From Amphichorda felina (taxonomy: Eukaryota > Ascomycota > Sordariomycetes > Hypocreales > Bionectriaceae): 64,000 nt of DNA. The notes below the pieces were generated by a model. The model was not told where the DNA came from, ran no database searches, and worked only from the letters and a program-made list of their open reading frames with translations. Location of the stretch: positions 62,001 to 126,000 of the forward strand of contig JAEMHR010000016.1 of assembly GCA_016490725.1 (NCBI GenBank). Direction: 5' to 3'. Each line of letters opens with the position of its first letter. Within the stretch, counting starts at the first letter, position 1. Position numbers and translations under genes: made by a program. This document shows positions 1 through 12,488 of this stretch, piece after piece.

Positions 1-1748
1 AAAGCATTCGGCAGCAAATTGTGTTTGCTCTCCCCGAAGAGAATGTCGGCTTCTCGCATGATGCGTCGCCAATGATTCCTTGACGCGGCGGTATAAAGGC
101 AAACTGCATACTTATCCTCAGACCCCATAGGCACATCGAAATGTGGCCCGCACATTCCATGTAGTAATCAGCCCGCTATTCCGTCTACCTCTAGCGACGT
201 GAGGAGTGCTACGAGGCGGACACTGATTAGCATATGTGTGCACAATCGTAGTGCATATTGTCTCCTCACATACCGAAAGCCAGCAAAGCCATAAGCCTTA
301 TGTGAGATACAAGCCGTTGGTCACGCCAGATTTGGACAGCTCGGCGAATTTAGATCTGATTTCTCATGACTGCTGTCGTGCAACACCAGGGTTACTCATC
401 AGCATCACTACTCGACCACCACCTACAGCGAGATGGTACGAATACGGTTGGTACCTAGGAACCTTTGGCGCTATATCCGTCACACCAAGTATGAATATCT
501 GATAAGAAGCACAATTGTTTGATGCGTGGTAGGCGCCACCTCACGTCAGTCGAGTGGCTGGGTAGACCTCGTAGCCGCTGCCAGGTCAGAGGTGGCCTGT
601 GGCTGAGGTTGGTCAACTTCGCCTTAGGCTCACCAACAACGGGCCGAAAGGTGAATCTGTTCAAGGTCTTGATATTAGGGGAAAGGCCAAAGTGCCTTGT
701 AATTGCCTAAAGGCGACGATCATCTTTTGATAGGGCCAGGAGAAAAGAAGTTCAAAACAATCCGCTGTGCATACCTTGAACGTTGGTACGGTACTAAGCC
801 AAGACGGTGTCTTGGGGGCAACTCTGATGACGGCTGGATGGGCTTGATAAATCTGCCTTGCAGCCACAGGGGATCTCGGGCTTTGCGCCCGCAGCGTTAT
901 TGGCTGGTAGTGGCAGGAGATGCTCCACTGACACATGGGGAAATTCCCAGGCCTTCCTACCATTGACGGCAGAGTGGCTCAGCCCGAGACATCATTGGGC
1001 CTCTCGCATTCCCTTGTCGCCAGTCGCGTGGAGGGATTCCCAAACGCCTAGCACCGCCAACAGCTCAGCCGCCCTAGCTTCTCGGATGCTCGGCCTCGGG
1101 TTCGCGTCATGGCACCCAAACAACAACCAACAGTGCCAGGCTCTGCATACCGGGCATTTCCGTGTTCGGGTGAGAACAGCGACTCCAAGGATGTACGAAG
1201 TGCTACGTAGGCTCCCCAGCCCCCAGAGCCGCACCAACAAGACCCCGCCGGGCCGCTGTAGCCCAAAATGGTGGCGTAAAGTGCAGATGAGTCGCTCACC
1301 CCCGCTCTCAAATACAGGCCCCACTAGGGATCGAGTTAAGAAATTCCGTCTGCAACCCGTTGACCCTTTATAATATTAATAGAGAATCCTTTGCTTCCTA
1401 TCTCGTGCTACTCGATCCATATTCATTTATATCGCTCACGTTCTCAGCCATCTCCGAGCTTGCTTCTTTGCTTTCAGGGCAAAGTAATCTGTACTGTCCA
1501 TTGCCTCCGACATTTGCCCCATACCTGTTACCCCTCGTTGTTGCGCTACAGCTCCCTAGGTACTAGACAATTTTGTTGCTGGCTCGTTTGCCACAAACAA
1601 ATCAACTTCCAGCCATCTTGATCTCTCTTCTCAGCCAACATCAAACAATACGGATTCGACCCTCCTGGGCATTTCCCCGAAGACCATCAAACCTGTATCG
1701 TTGGTCTTGGGCGGCTAGGCAACGTCACTCCCACCACAGACACCCGCC
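1..1748. other. No gene recognised; upstream spacer
   Basis: Only short open frames that overlap on both strands occur here, with no family motif and no plausible splice chain. The last few hundred bases, which are C/T-rich, are probably promoter and 5' leader of the following kinase gene. The first kilobase is unassigned. Confidence 0.5.
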
Positions 1749-2986
1749 ATGAACCCCCCCTCGTTACTACGACTCGACTCGCTCCGCGGCTACGGCCATG
1801 CGGTTGCCGGCCAGTAAGTGCCATCGGAGTTGCCGACTTGGACCTTTAGAGTTTTCTACCTCCTGCTAACACGGTGCGCCCGCGCGACAGTGCCGGAACG
1901 CTTTGCGACGAAGATGGCAAGCTGTTCATCAAACCGTGCACCCAGAGGGAGATCGACTTCTACCAGACCGTCCAGCGTGAAGCCTCCGACCCCCGAGCTT
2001 CAAAAAACAAGTTCCGCGACCTCTCCGAGATCATGCCCGTCTTCATGGGCACCCTGATGCTCACCGACCCGGCCGACCAGCGCATCGGTGAAGCAGTCAC
2101 GGGTGTCATCTCCGACGCCGGCGACATCAAGACGGACATGGCCGAGATCACCGCAGCCGTGACGGAGCAAATAGCAAAGGTCGCAGCTCCCAGAGAGACC
2201 CCCAAACACGAAGGTGAATGGGTTCCCACCAACGGTGGCAAGATCAAGACCGACACGGCCATTGTCCTGGACAACTCGTCGTACGGCTTCAAGAAGCCCA
2301 ACATCCTGGACCTCAAGCTGGGGGTGCGGCTGCACGCGGAGGATGCCCCAGCCAAGAAGAAGTTGAAGATGGAGAAGATCAGCGCGGAGACGACGCACAG
2401 CACGCACGGCTTCCGCATAGCCGGGATGAAGGCGTACCGCGGGTCGGACGATGCCTCCCAGCTGGATGAGGAGGGCTTTATGATTTACGACAAGGATCAC
2501 GGGCGGACGAATGTAACTCACGAGAATCTCACATCTGAGATTGCCAAGTTTGTCTTCAACAAGGCAGCCGGCATCGACAAGGAGCTGGGCACGGTTGTCT
2601 GCAAGGCTCTCGCCCACGAGATTGCCAACATTCAGAGCGTCCTCTCGGAGCACGAGTTCACCATGTACTCAGCATCGCTTCTCATTGTCCTGGAAGGCGA
2701 TGGAGAGGCTTTGCGGGAGGCAATCCAGAAGAACAACGAGAATGTGGACACATTGGAGAAGAACGCTGACTTGGCGGCCAAGCGCGTTGATAGCGGCATC
2801 GCCATGGACGCCGACGGGGAGTTCATCGAGGAGACCGAAGCGAAAATGTTTTCAGTGAAGCTTATCGACTTTGCGCACGCAGAGTGGACACCCGGGCAAG
2901 GCCCGGATCACAACCTGCTCAAGGGGGTGAACAGCATCAAAGACATCTTTGAGGAGCTGGGCGACGATCAGAGCACGGCCCAATGA
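1749..2986 (+). CDS. ARG82: Inositol polyphosphate multikinase (IPMK/Arg82 type)
   Basis: This enzyme phosphorylates soluble inositol phosphates such as IP3 and IP4, and yeast Arg82 also has nuclear regulatory roles. The model has two exons, 1749-1813 and 1891-2986. The 77-nt intron has GTAAGT, a GCTAAC branch and ACAG, and it joins CA to T to make a His codon in frame. The product is 386 residues, normal for fungal members. The inositol-phosphate-kinase signature PNILDLKLG lies near residue 160 (Asp162 and Lys164 of the D-x-K core), followed by SLLIVLEGD near 283 and the C-terminal KLIDFAHA near 346, which carries the metal-binding Asp. The ATG at 1749 is the first in frame and follows a CCACAGAC..CGCC leader. 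The family call is firm; substrate range is inferred. Confidence 0.93.
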
Positions 2987-3756
2987 TATCCTAGCTAACT
3001 GCAACGGATGATGAAATACCCAGTCATGGCTAAGACGAGGCAGAGCGGACGGGACTTTTTGGTTGAATACCCTAGCTTGCGGAGATGGAGTGGATGTGGA
3101 TGTTTAGACAGAAGACTCCACGGCGGAGACATAGCAGGCGATCCTATAACCTGATGATATCACGACAAGATTTCTTTTTTTAATTCATTTTAAGCATTCT
3201 ACCTAGTACTCTCTTCTTTGCGTGTCCAGTGCGTAGACTGCCCGTGCATCAAGCAATAGTCCCCTTCACTCAACTTCTATGAGCCGCCTAGATCGCAGCA
3301 CCATAGGGTGCCTAAAGTTATTATATAAAGGATATAAGCTCGTCCAGAAGCGTGTCATGAAAATTCAATCGCACAACTGTTCCAAAGTTGGCCACCCTTA
3401 TTCAAGGCTGGATCCATATGTACGAAGTTCTTCCTGGCAAAGTTGCCAGGTGCACCTCCCTCCGAGAGTCTAAAACATTTGGGAGCCCATGTCCAACAAC
3501 AAGCTTTGCTAAATCCCATTTCAAACGATCTAAAACTAAACCTAGGCTCGGGTTAAGATTTATCTATACCTAGTACGAAATGCTATAGGTATCGTCATTA
3601 GAAGCTCTTCTTAAACTTTCATTACCTGTCTACTATAGGGTAAGCAACGGTGGGGGAGCTTAGTTTGGAAAACGAACCTCCCTGCCTCAACTTTTGAGCC
3701 GCACGGCCTTCTTTCAACGTCACTCCCACCTGCACCCTCGACCAATGTAGGGCACA
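2987..3756. other. Intergenic spacer between IPMK and CLP1
   Basis: AT-rich 3' flank of the kinase, then a leader for the next gene. Only short open frames without recognisable motifs are present. Confidence 0.5.
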
Positions 3757-5299
3757 ATGTCGATTCCAGGCCTGGGGCAGATCCCTACTCAGGTGAATTG
3801 AGCTCCCGAACTCCTCTTCTCCCGCTCACCGCTAACGCATTCGTTGTCACCAGCCCGTTGCTTCGTCTACGCGAACCGTCATCCTCCGCCCTGCCTGGGA
3901 ATGGCGCTTCGAGGTCCCCTTCGGCGGAGGCGTCGTCGTTAAAGTCCAGACCGGTACGGCCGAGAAGGACGGCGTCGAGCTCGCCCCGCGCAACGCATAC
4001 ACCTTCAGCGGCACCAAGTCGCGCATCCTGACGTGGCACGGCTGCGAGCTCGAGATTGAGGGCCGCTGCGACGCCGAGTCCGTCGCCGAGTATGCCGGCC
4101 CTGCCGACAACCCGGCCAACGCCGTCATGAATCTCCACGGACACCTCAACGAGCTGCGCGCAGCGGCGGCGCGCGACCGCAGGGAGGGCCCGCGCGTGCT
4201 GATTGCGGGCCCGCCCAACGCTGGCAAGTCGACCGTCGCGCGGACCGTGACAAGCTACGCGACGCGGCAGGGCTTCCAGCCGCTGGTCGTCAACATGGAC
4301 CCGCATGAAGGCATGCTGACGCTGGCCGGGTCGCTGAGCGCGGCCGTCTTCGCCACGGTGATGGACCCGGAGGCGTTTGAGGGCTGGGGCAGCACGCCGA
4401 CCAGCGGGCCGAGCAGCGTGCCGGTCAAGCTGCCGCTGGTGCACTACTACGGGCGGGAGAATGCCGGGGAGGAGCCCGAGTTCTACCGCGAGCTGACGGC
4501 GCGGTTGGCGGGCACGGTGAGCGGGCGCCTGAGCGAGGACGAGGACGTGAGGACGTCGGGTGTCATATTGGATAGTATGGGGATCAGCGAGGAGGATCAA
4601 GAGGGGACAGAACTTCTGGCTCACATTGTCGACGAGTTTTCAGGTTTGTGGCATCACGGGTTATCTTTGCTTGGCTGATGGATGGGGAAATGCTGACGAT
4701 GTGAACAGTCAACATTATCGTCGTGATAGGCTCCACCCGCATACATGAAGAGCTTTCGAGGCGGTTATCCAACGAGAAGACGAGCTTGGGAGAGCCAATT
4801 CAGGTTGTGCTGCTGGATAAATCCAGTGGTGCTGTGGTCCGGGACGCAAGCTTTATCCAGCGTGCCCGCGAGGCGGCAATTAAGGAATACTTCTTTGGAG
4901 ATGTCCGGCGCACATTGAGCCCGCAGATACAGCAGGTGGACTTTTCGGGCCTGGTCATCTACAAGATTGCTGATCGTACGAACTCCTCTCATCCCTCCCA
5001 ATGATGGACAATGAATCTCTGACATGGCAATAGACACAAGTTACGACGGGCAAAGCGGACTCGTCCGCGAGGAGCCCACGTCGGTGATGCAGCACTGGAC
5101 CATGGCTATCATGTACGCCTCTACGAGAGACTCCCCCGAGACGGTGCGTGCGGCGAGCGTGATGGGGTACGTCTACGTGTCGGACGTGGACGAGGAGCGA
5201 AGGAAAATCAAGCTACTGGCACCTGTGGGTGGGCGCCTGGGGGATCGGCCAATGATCTGGGGAAGATGGCCAGAGCCGTATATCAACCTGCTTGGATAG
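3757..5299 (+). CDS. CLP1: mRNA cleavage and polyadenylation factor CLP1 (P-loop polynucleotide kinase family)
   Basis: Clp1 is a subunit of cleavage factor IA in pre-mRNA 3'-end processing and binds ATP and Pcf11. Four exons fit: 3757-3792, 3854-4643, 4709-4975 and 5034-5299, giving 452 residues, the usual fungal length. Exon 1 encodes the short lead MSIPGLGQIPTQ. Exon 2 carries the N-terminal beta domain and the Walker A loop AGPPNAGKST around residues 131-138. The later exons carry the central kinase-like domain and the small C-terminal domain ending in WGRWPEPYINLLG, close to the usual Clp1 ending. All three introns are 58-66 nt, and each join restores the frame (V-N-I-I-V-V at exon 3, H-T-S-Y at exon 4). 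The window shows nothing on whether kinase activity is retained; fungal Clp1 is generally held to be inactive as a kinase. Confidence 0.93.
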
Positions 5300-6312
5300 C
5301 TAGAGCGTGGCTCTGCTGGCTTGTTTGTAGCTGTCAAAAAAGATGCAACAAGGTTCCTCGTAACTAGCTCTAGAGGCGATAGGGAATGCCTAGCAGCACT
5401 ACTAGTAGGAGTCAGTGGTAAAACCATACTATTAGCCAGAGCCAAAGGCAGCCCTCGCAGTTCCAGGTAGCTTCAAAGGTTTGGGAATTTAGCTTGCTAA
5501 CTTATTTAGCAGCAGTCTTGATCGTCAATAATATGGCCTTATCTAATTTCACGTGGTTGCTCGGTGGTTTGCAAACGGAGTTGCAGCTGTGTGGTGGTAT
5601 GTTGTATACTTATTCTTATGTGCCACCGTAGGCCCCAATCACCTACAGGCTGTGCCGAGTGTCAATGCCAAGAAGGCATAGCATAAACAAACTGCCGGAT
5701 TAAATCGTCGCTGGGAGCTGCGGGGGAAGCATAGGAAGCAACTTCGTAATGTGCCCTGTATATTTAGACTTGATTAGAGATCACTCGTGTATATGGTGCT
5801 TGAAAATTCGCGGTGTATTGAAGGCAGTCTGCCTAGTAGTAGGTGAGCAGGAGTCTCAGGAGTTTCCTACCGTTTGGTAGGACGGTCTACCCCTCCCATG
5901 CTGGTTAATCCCAACCCCTTTGGATGCCATCGGACCCTGACCAAATGCCACGCTGATAATCTGTACGTGACAATGTGAAGCCATTGCGGGTATAGAAACT
6001 CCTACAACAGATTGGTTTGAACTGCAGGTATTCCCACACAGTGTATCTTCCCGCATTGCATTCCCCTGTACATCCACCAATGATGCTTTCAATGTCATTC
6101 CTAGCTGCAGCGCCTACATACACATGACACTATTATTATGTACGTCTGGGATCTGCTGAATACCTACCTTCTGAGGTGGTCCATTATCCCCCCTCTTTTT
6201 TCTGTCCCACAGCAACCTCGGTGGTCAATGCTCTCTCTCGGACTTTTCTTCGAGCCGGCTCCGTATCACCCGTGAGGCCTCCGGACCGGACTTGGCTTAC
6301 GCGTTTACTACC

Positions 6313-6357
6313 GGGGTCGGCATAAACGGAGTCGGCATAAACGGAGTAGGCATAAAC
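6313..6357. repeat. Three tandem copies of a 15-bp unit
   Basis: Units GGGGTCGGCATAAAC, GGAGTCGGCATAAAC and GGAGTAGGCATAAAC follow each other directly. The drift between copies is one substitution per step, typical of a small minisatellite. It lies in non-coding DNA. Confidence 0.9.
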
Positions 6358-8396
6358 CTGCAACTGGAGGGGGCGGAGTCCACGTGCCGCCGGGGATATC
6401 TCGAGTTGGACAAGATGTACAAGTATGGGGCCGAGCCTCCTCACCCACGCTGTTCCCCCACTGTCACTATCACCATGGTGCTCGGTGGCCGAGCGGATAT
6501 GCGCCCTGCATGCATGCGGATATACGCGGCCTCAATTTGATACCATCTTTTTTGGGCGGCTAGGTGATATTATCCGGGACAGAGACGGTGAGGACGGGAG
6601 TTGGTTGTGGTTGGTTGTGTGCTCTGCAGCCGGAGCCCGCGGGCAGCAGCACCTCGAACGGGAATAGCAACGCAGCTTGGCGGCGACCACGCCACTATTC
6701 GTAATGCGAACGACGGCGGCCTCCCAGGGAGTCAATGATGGCAGAACTATTGCAGGATGAGGTGTGCTGGAGGAAGCAGAGGAACCTGTGCTCGAGCGCA
6801 GATTGGCCTAGCTAGGGAACTGAAGGTCCCAAGACCTGAAATATGCTTAAAACTTAGTGCCCCGCTCGTGCAGCCACCACGAGGTGGGAGACTATGATGG
6901 AGGGGCGATGGAGGGGCGATGGATGGGGGTCCAGTTTGGCCCAGTTTGCCTGGGCGAGACCCGTCTACGGCTGGGCACCCCGCGAAAGTTATGGGTGTCT
7001 GCATGCGTTCTTGTACGATTACGATGAAGAGAAGAAGGGCTGAAGGTACAGATGAGAATGTGTGTATTTGAAAGCTAGGAATATGGGCAAAGCGGGAGAC
7101 ACCGGATGGGGTATGCGGAGCATGATACGAGTATTAGAGTTAAGTTTCTCCGAGGGAGGGAGCTTGAAGACTGGGGTGGACTCGGCACTGTGCTAATGTG
7201 CCTGATGCGATGGAGAGTTGGCGCACCCTAAGCCCACGGAGCCGTGAAGGAATACGCAAACCTGGCAACTTCCCCAGCTGCATGATCAGAAAGCGAGCGC
7301 CCGTTCGAGAGGCCAGTTGGACAATTCGAACTCCTGATTCCATGATGAGGAGTGATGACGACGACTGGTTGACTGACAGCCGCAGCACGCCCAATCAGAC
7401 ACGCTAGGGCCACCCCACCGCGCTCACTGCCTCGTGACCAGCACTGCAGTCATCAGTGGCCAGCACCTTCTATGGAGCACACCTCGGTCTCAACATCCCA
7501 CAGTGCGCGCCCAATCGGCCCAACGTCCAACATTCCCCATCGCAGGCCTCCAGCGCTGTCTCGTTGGCGCAACGCCCATGCCCAGCCGCGCTGGGGCATG
7601 CGGCGTGCCCTGCTACCCACGGCCGATCCAAGGTGGAGGAGGGCTATAGTTCACACTGATGTCATGGTGAAGCGACACGGAAGCGGTCAACCGCCAGCCC
7701 GTGTCTCCATGTTTGACCAGAGCGGGACTACTGCAGCGAGACACTGGGATCGAGGATCACACATCGTGACAACCTGCCCCTTCGAGGTGTCTTCCATGGC
7801 TGCAGAGAACGCATGTCGGATGTTCGGGGAGAGCCAATTGAGGCGATGGCGACTTTACATTATTGGACGAGGTCCCAGAGGCGAGAAACACGATACGGTA
7901 GCTGACCGGGAACCTGTCTTGGCTGGTGGTGGCCGGGGCACAGTGCGCATCGAGACCGGCGCCGCATCCTCACATCCAGACCACTGGAGGCAGTGGTCAC
8001 GCAGTGGATGTTGACTCTCGATAGTGGGTTTGGTGTGTGACCAGATCCGGAAAAGCGCCCACGCCGCCCTTTGGGCGGGACCTCGTCCCCCGGGGCTCAT
8101 GTACTCTGCGGCTAGACTGCGCCGAAACCTTTATGCAACTGTGTGGATTGTTCGTCGCTTCGAAGCAAAACGGTCGCATGTCGCGTGCCGTTTCCCCAGG
8201 TAATATTGCCAGAGAACCACGTCCGGAGAGCGTTTTGGGTTCCAGTGCTCCGTGATGACAATGCTCGATCTACTGTGGACTCATAAGGTGAGCTAGATTT
8301 ATGGCCTTCGTGAAACTCGGGGACCCGAGTCGGCTAAGATGGATGAATATTAGGACTAGATATACGGAGGAGAGTGAAGAGGTATGACGAGGTAGG

Positions 8397-8429
8397 ATAA
8401 CTATAATATCATAGCGATATTATAGTTAT
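8397..8429. repeat. Perfect 14-bp inverted repeat with 5-nt loop
   Basis: ATAACTATAATATC at 8397-8410 is exactly mirrored by GATATTATAGTTAT at 8416-8429 around the loop ATAGC. The flanks are AT-rich and no gene is near. It could be a cruciform, a remnant of a small inverted-repeat element, or chance in AT-rich DNA. Confidence 0.85.
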
Positions 8430-8975
8430 AGGGAATATAGTAATTATATTAATCTCTAAAGGATATTAGGCCTTAACGTAAGAAATTATCCTTATAAGTC
8501 CTACTCATCTCACTATAGAATCACTGTGATTACACGCATATGGTAACTTTTAGCCAGAAGTTTTAGAAGTAGGTATATTCGAATACTAGGGGCTCATGTA
8601 GAGGTACCAAGTGAAAACAATTAAGACACACCAAGCATAGAAAACCACCCGAGGTTATTGCATTGACCCATGTATGAAAAAAAGAGATCATGCTGGATTT
8701 CATGCAGCAAATCGACGTCTTTCCCCACTTCATCAGCCAAGTCTCGGTCACACCAACCTCAAGCTTTTGGCATAGCCTTCCCATCATGACTCCTAGAACT
8801 GGCCATTATGTAAAACTTGGTAGCTGTATTGTTGGTTGACTTCGACAAAATTATATGTCTATTCATACCAATAGTGACCGGAAGAGGTTAAGAACCTGGA
8901 GGAGGGGTGGCGAGCCAAACAACAACCGAAGTACCAGAACCACAACCAGAGTTATAGTCAATAATTTTTCTCACG

Positions 8976-10590
8976 TTACCAGCTTCCAGGCATAGTGTAA
9001 TTGTCAGAGCCAGGGTTGGAATCAGGCTTAGCGTCAGGGCCAGCGTCGTGATTAGCGTCAGGGATAGAACCGGGATAAGTCTTGGAACGATTGTGAGAGC
9101 GAGGAAGAGCACCGGGGTTAGTCTCATAGTATTGGCTAAACTCAGACCCAAGGGGAGACACAGACCGACGGTGAGTCGAAGACCGATGAGAAAACTCAGT
9201 CTTGATGGGAGACACAGACTGAGGGCGAGAAACAGACTGAGGGCGAGAAACAGACTGAGGGCGAGAAACAGACTGAGGGCGAGAAACAGACTGAGGGCGA
9301 GACTTATTCCGAGAGCGAGACTCACGCTGAAAGTCCGATCTGAATGGAGGGCGAGCCTCGTGCTGGGAGCGAGTCTCACGCCGAAAGTCCGTTCTGGATG
9401 GAGGGCGAGTCTCATGCTGGGAGCGAGTCTCAGGCTGAAAATGAGGCCTTATAGGTTCAAGGCGAGACTGGGCCCGACTAGGCACCTCCTGCAACGGAGG
9501 ATTGGGGGGAAAGGGTGGACTAGGTTGAGGACCAAGGCGAGAGCCAGGGGAGAGGGTAGGGTTAACTGCAGGGCTAGGGCCGGACTTGGGAATAGAGTCG
9601 AGGCCAGTATTAGAAGAGTGGTCAGAATCGGGTTTAGGGGCAGACTCAGGCTCAGAGGTAGACTCAGGGAAAGGAGCAGGAGGAGAATCAGTTTTCTGAA
9701 AAATGTTAGTTGCTGGTTGAGGAAGTTTCCCCGGGATAGACTTAGAGTCAGAGTCAGGGTTGGGACGAAAGGGAGGGTTACCAACAGGAGGAGGCCCAGG
9801 ATTGAAGGGAGGGTCAGAATTGGAGGGAGGGCCAGGATCAGAGAAAGTTTGAGGCCCGATATGAGGTCCTGAAGGAGCAGAGTTGGAGCTGACGCTGGGG
9901 CTACTATGTTCTGCAGGACTCGGGCCCCCAGCTTTGTTGATGAGCCAGAAGACAGCCGTGATCATCCCGGATAAGACGTAGAGAATACACAAGATGATGC
10001 TGAAAACCCAGATGGCGTAAATATTGTAGCAGGTATCCTTTTGAGGATCCTGCCACTTGAAATCATTGTACTTGTTGGGTTTGACGTTTCCATATAGCGA
10101 CTTGAGGAACTTGGTTGTGTCGCCGTCCTTGGGGTACTCCTTGCACTTCATGTAGCTAATGGGGGTGCCCACCGCTACCGCCATGACAATAGCAAAGATC
10201 AAAGGCAGAATGGCGCAAGCGAGGGAAATTGCCGCCCCAATGTGCTTTCTCTTGGATGTTGCGAATAGGCGACTGTGTATGAGAAAGGCGGAGAGCGCAT
10301 CAATGAAGAGTAAAAAGCAGGCTATGATAGACTGGTTCTTCTGTTAGCTCATACTGCATATTTGGAGTAGTGCATATGCCACTTTGCCCGACAGGCCAAC
10401 TAACCATGACTAGGGTCGCCTTCAGTGGCGCGGGAACAGCATTGTTGAATCCATTGGCCTCCGCGACAAAATGAGAAGATATTCCGATGATTATAATGAG
10501 ACAGAGGAACTCGAAGACTCGTAGTCCCACGGAGAAATAGAGGATCAAGCTTAGCTTCTTCTCCTGGCCTCCATCCATTTTAATGGGCAC
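8976..10590 (-). CDS. Four-TM MARVEL-like membrane protein with repetitive Ser/Arg/Pro tail
   Basis: Two exons on the minus strand, 10590-10405 and 10340-8976, are joined across a 64-nt intron (GTTAGT...GCTAACAG) in phase 0. The product is 516 residues, or 512 if the second Met at 10578 is used. Four hydrophobic segments sit in the first ~170 residues in the 4-TM arrangement of fungal MARVEL-type proteins; the second spans the exon junction. The rest is a long hydrophilic, Pro/Ser-rich, presumably cytosolic tail. It contains five copies of SRPQSV and, before them, a longer repeat with RSQHETRPP- and RSDFQRE-like units rich in Arg and Glu. Such tails are often phosphorylated, but no function can be assigned. 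The 4-TM domain identity is inferred from topology rather than a catalytic motif. Confidence 0.8.
9215..9301 (-). repeat. Coding minisatellite, five 18-bp units (SRPQSV)
   Basis: The plus-strand unit CAGACTGAGGGCGAGAAA is repeated almost without change; the fifth copy is cut at 15 bp. It encodes SRPQSV repeats in the tail of the membrane protein. The near identity of copies at DNA level points to recent expansion or ongoing slippage, so copy number may vary between strains. Confidence 0.9.
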
Positions 10591-12488
10591 GGTTGGGGGG
10601 TTAACGATATTAAATTTAGAGCAAAACTAGCTGCCTCAAGTTTATAGAAGCGGAACTTTTGGGTAAAAAGAGAATGACGAGACGATGATTCAGAGACGGA
10701 AGTTGGAAGATCTGAGTGGTACACCCTATATGTACGCGAGTTGGTAGGTCAGGGTCTCGGAGACAAAGCATCTGGTGGTCCTTTATTTTGATCCTAAAAC
10801 GGGCAAAGGTAAGAAAACCTAAAAGAGAAGGATTTGGGAGGAAAACAACAAATTGCGTTGTGTTGACGGATGGTTTGCTCAAAACGTAAAGGGAGGAGTT
10901 ATTCCAATCACCCACCCGTATTATGACAATTGTTTGTTATTCACGGTATAGCATATGGAATCTCGAGTGGACTAGGGAGAGGGATGTTTGTGTGAGCATC
11001 TGACTTGTAGGCTCATGAAAAGAAGCCCTCCCTGCCTTGAGATGATGGGAACTTCGTCACACAGGCTAGGCGGCCAGTGCCTTCGTGAATAAAAGCTGTG
11101 TACAAATATGTTGCTTGGGCCCCATTATGCAGTGATTTTAGGGCCGCGATTCGCTTGTACTATGATGCTACTACGATACTGGCGCAGTTCTTCACACTTT
11201 CCATCATCCGCATCAGCCTCATGCTCTGACAAGAGCACCCAGCATAGGAGTAAAACCAAGTCGGGGTATTTGGTACAAAGAGCGACAACAATCATAACCA
11301 CAGGACTCGGGCGTCGAAAAAAAGAAGGCGTTATATTAGTGCAGATCATGGCCATTGCGGCTGAGATTCTTGGCCCACGATACCGTGGGGGTACTCCACC
11401 TTAGTCGATGTACGAGTACTACGAGTAGGGAAGACGTGGCCACGTCCTCCGATGTCTTCATGTCTTCGTTCGTCGAGTCTGCGGTCACCGTTGGACCCGA
11501 GAAAAAGGTAGCTGGAGCCCTGTATTGCGCTAGTTCGAGAAGACGTTGTATACTGGGCTCAAGGGCCCAACTTACCTACTTTTTATCGTACTACGTGTTA
11601 TGCATCTTGATAGCCCTCCGCTCACACATGTCAAAGCCATTGATGGGGACCCCACACAGCTAACAGTAGGGTGAGAGAGTGCGGCCCACCAGGAAGTGCT
11701 GACCTCTGAGTGCGTTGAAGTATGCTTGTGCCGATTAGCGTTACAGACGGTAGTTCAGCAGCAACAATCATCAACTTGAAGTTATGCAAGGATTCGCCGG
11801 GTCTGATTATGGAGTACATACGAGTACAGAGACAGAGTACATGATGAAACACCGCCGGGGCTCGATCGCAGGGGCAGGTAAAAGCAGCACTGGCCAGGTA
11901 CGCGTTTACGGTGGCTGTGCGAGGCAAGAGGGAAGCTAGCAGGTTCCGTGCTTGCGTGTGACATGGACTCCAGCAGCCCGTCTGTGACACTGTGGCAATG
12001 CAGCACGGTGGCACTGTGGGTGACGGGAGGCGGGTCCGCTCCACTGCCCCCGCCAAGCTCCCGCAGGCCTCCCCTGTCTACTACCAGTCTGCTACCCCGT
12101 CCATCCACAGGGCCACAGTGCCACAGTGCCACTATGTCGTATGCGTAGGTATGCGCAGCGCCCCCCACCAACCTTGCTTATTCTTGTGAACAACCGCCAT
12201 CGACTCTAGGAGGCATCGTGATTAAATAGCGGCCCTCCGCGACGCCACCACTAAGCCTCCTCCTGGTTTCGTTCTCTTATTCGCACCTCTGTTGGGCCTC
12301 CCCCTCATCTCGATTGCCTTGCGTCCGATCTTCTCGCTCGCTAGACAAGTCGACCCCAGTCTCCCCGACCTAGCCTTTACATTCCTTCCACCCAGATATC
12401 AACATCCATCTTCCAGAACAACAAACCGCGCCCTCTCCACCAGTCTCCAACGCTCTCCGCTGCTTAGCATCGCACCTATACCCATTCG
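10591..12488. other. Intergenic region; shared upstream DNA of two divergent genes
   Basis: This lies between the minus-strand membrane-protein gene and the plus-strand ENA-type ATPase, so it contains both promoters. Open frames are short and overlap antisense. The C/T-rich stretch from about 12.25 to 12.48 kb looks like the ATPase leader, with ATTAAATA at about 12222 as a possible TATA-like element. Confidence 0.5.

Larger units (their letters stand above)
5300..8975. other. Long gene-poor spacer
   Basis: 3.7 kb without a convincing gene. Open frames of 60-180 codons occur on both strands around 7.1-8.2 kb, but they overlap antisense and show no motif or splice logic. The stretch 8.35-8.55 kb is strongly AT-rich and contains the hairpin listed separately, and a 15-bp tandem repeat lies at 6.3 kb. 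The last few hundred bases are probably the 3' flank of the minus-strand membrane-protein gene. Confidence 0.5.
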
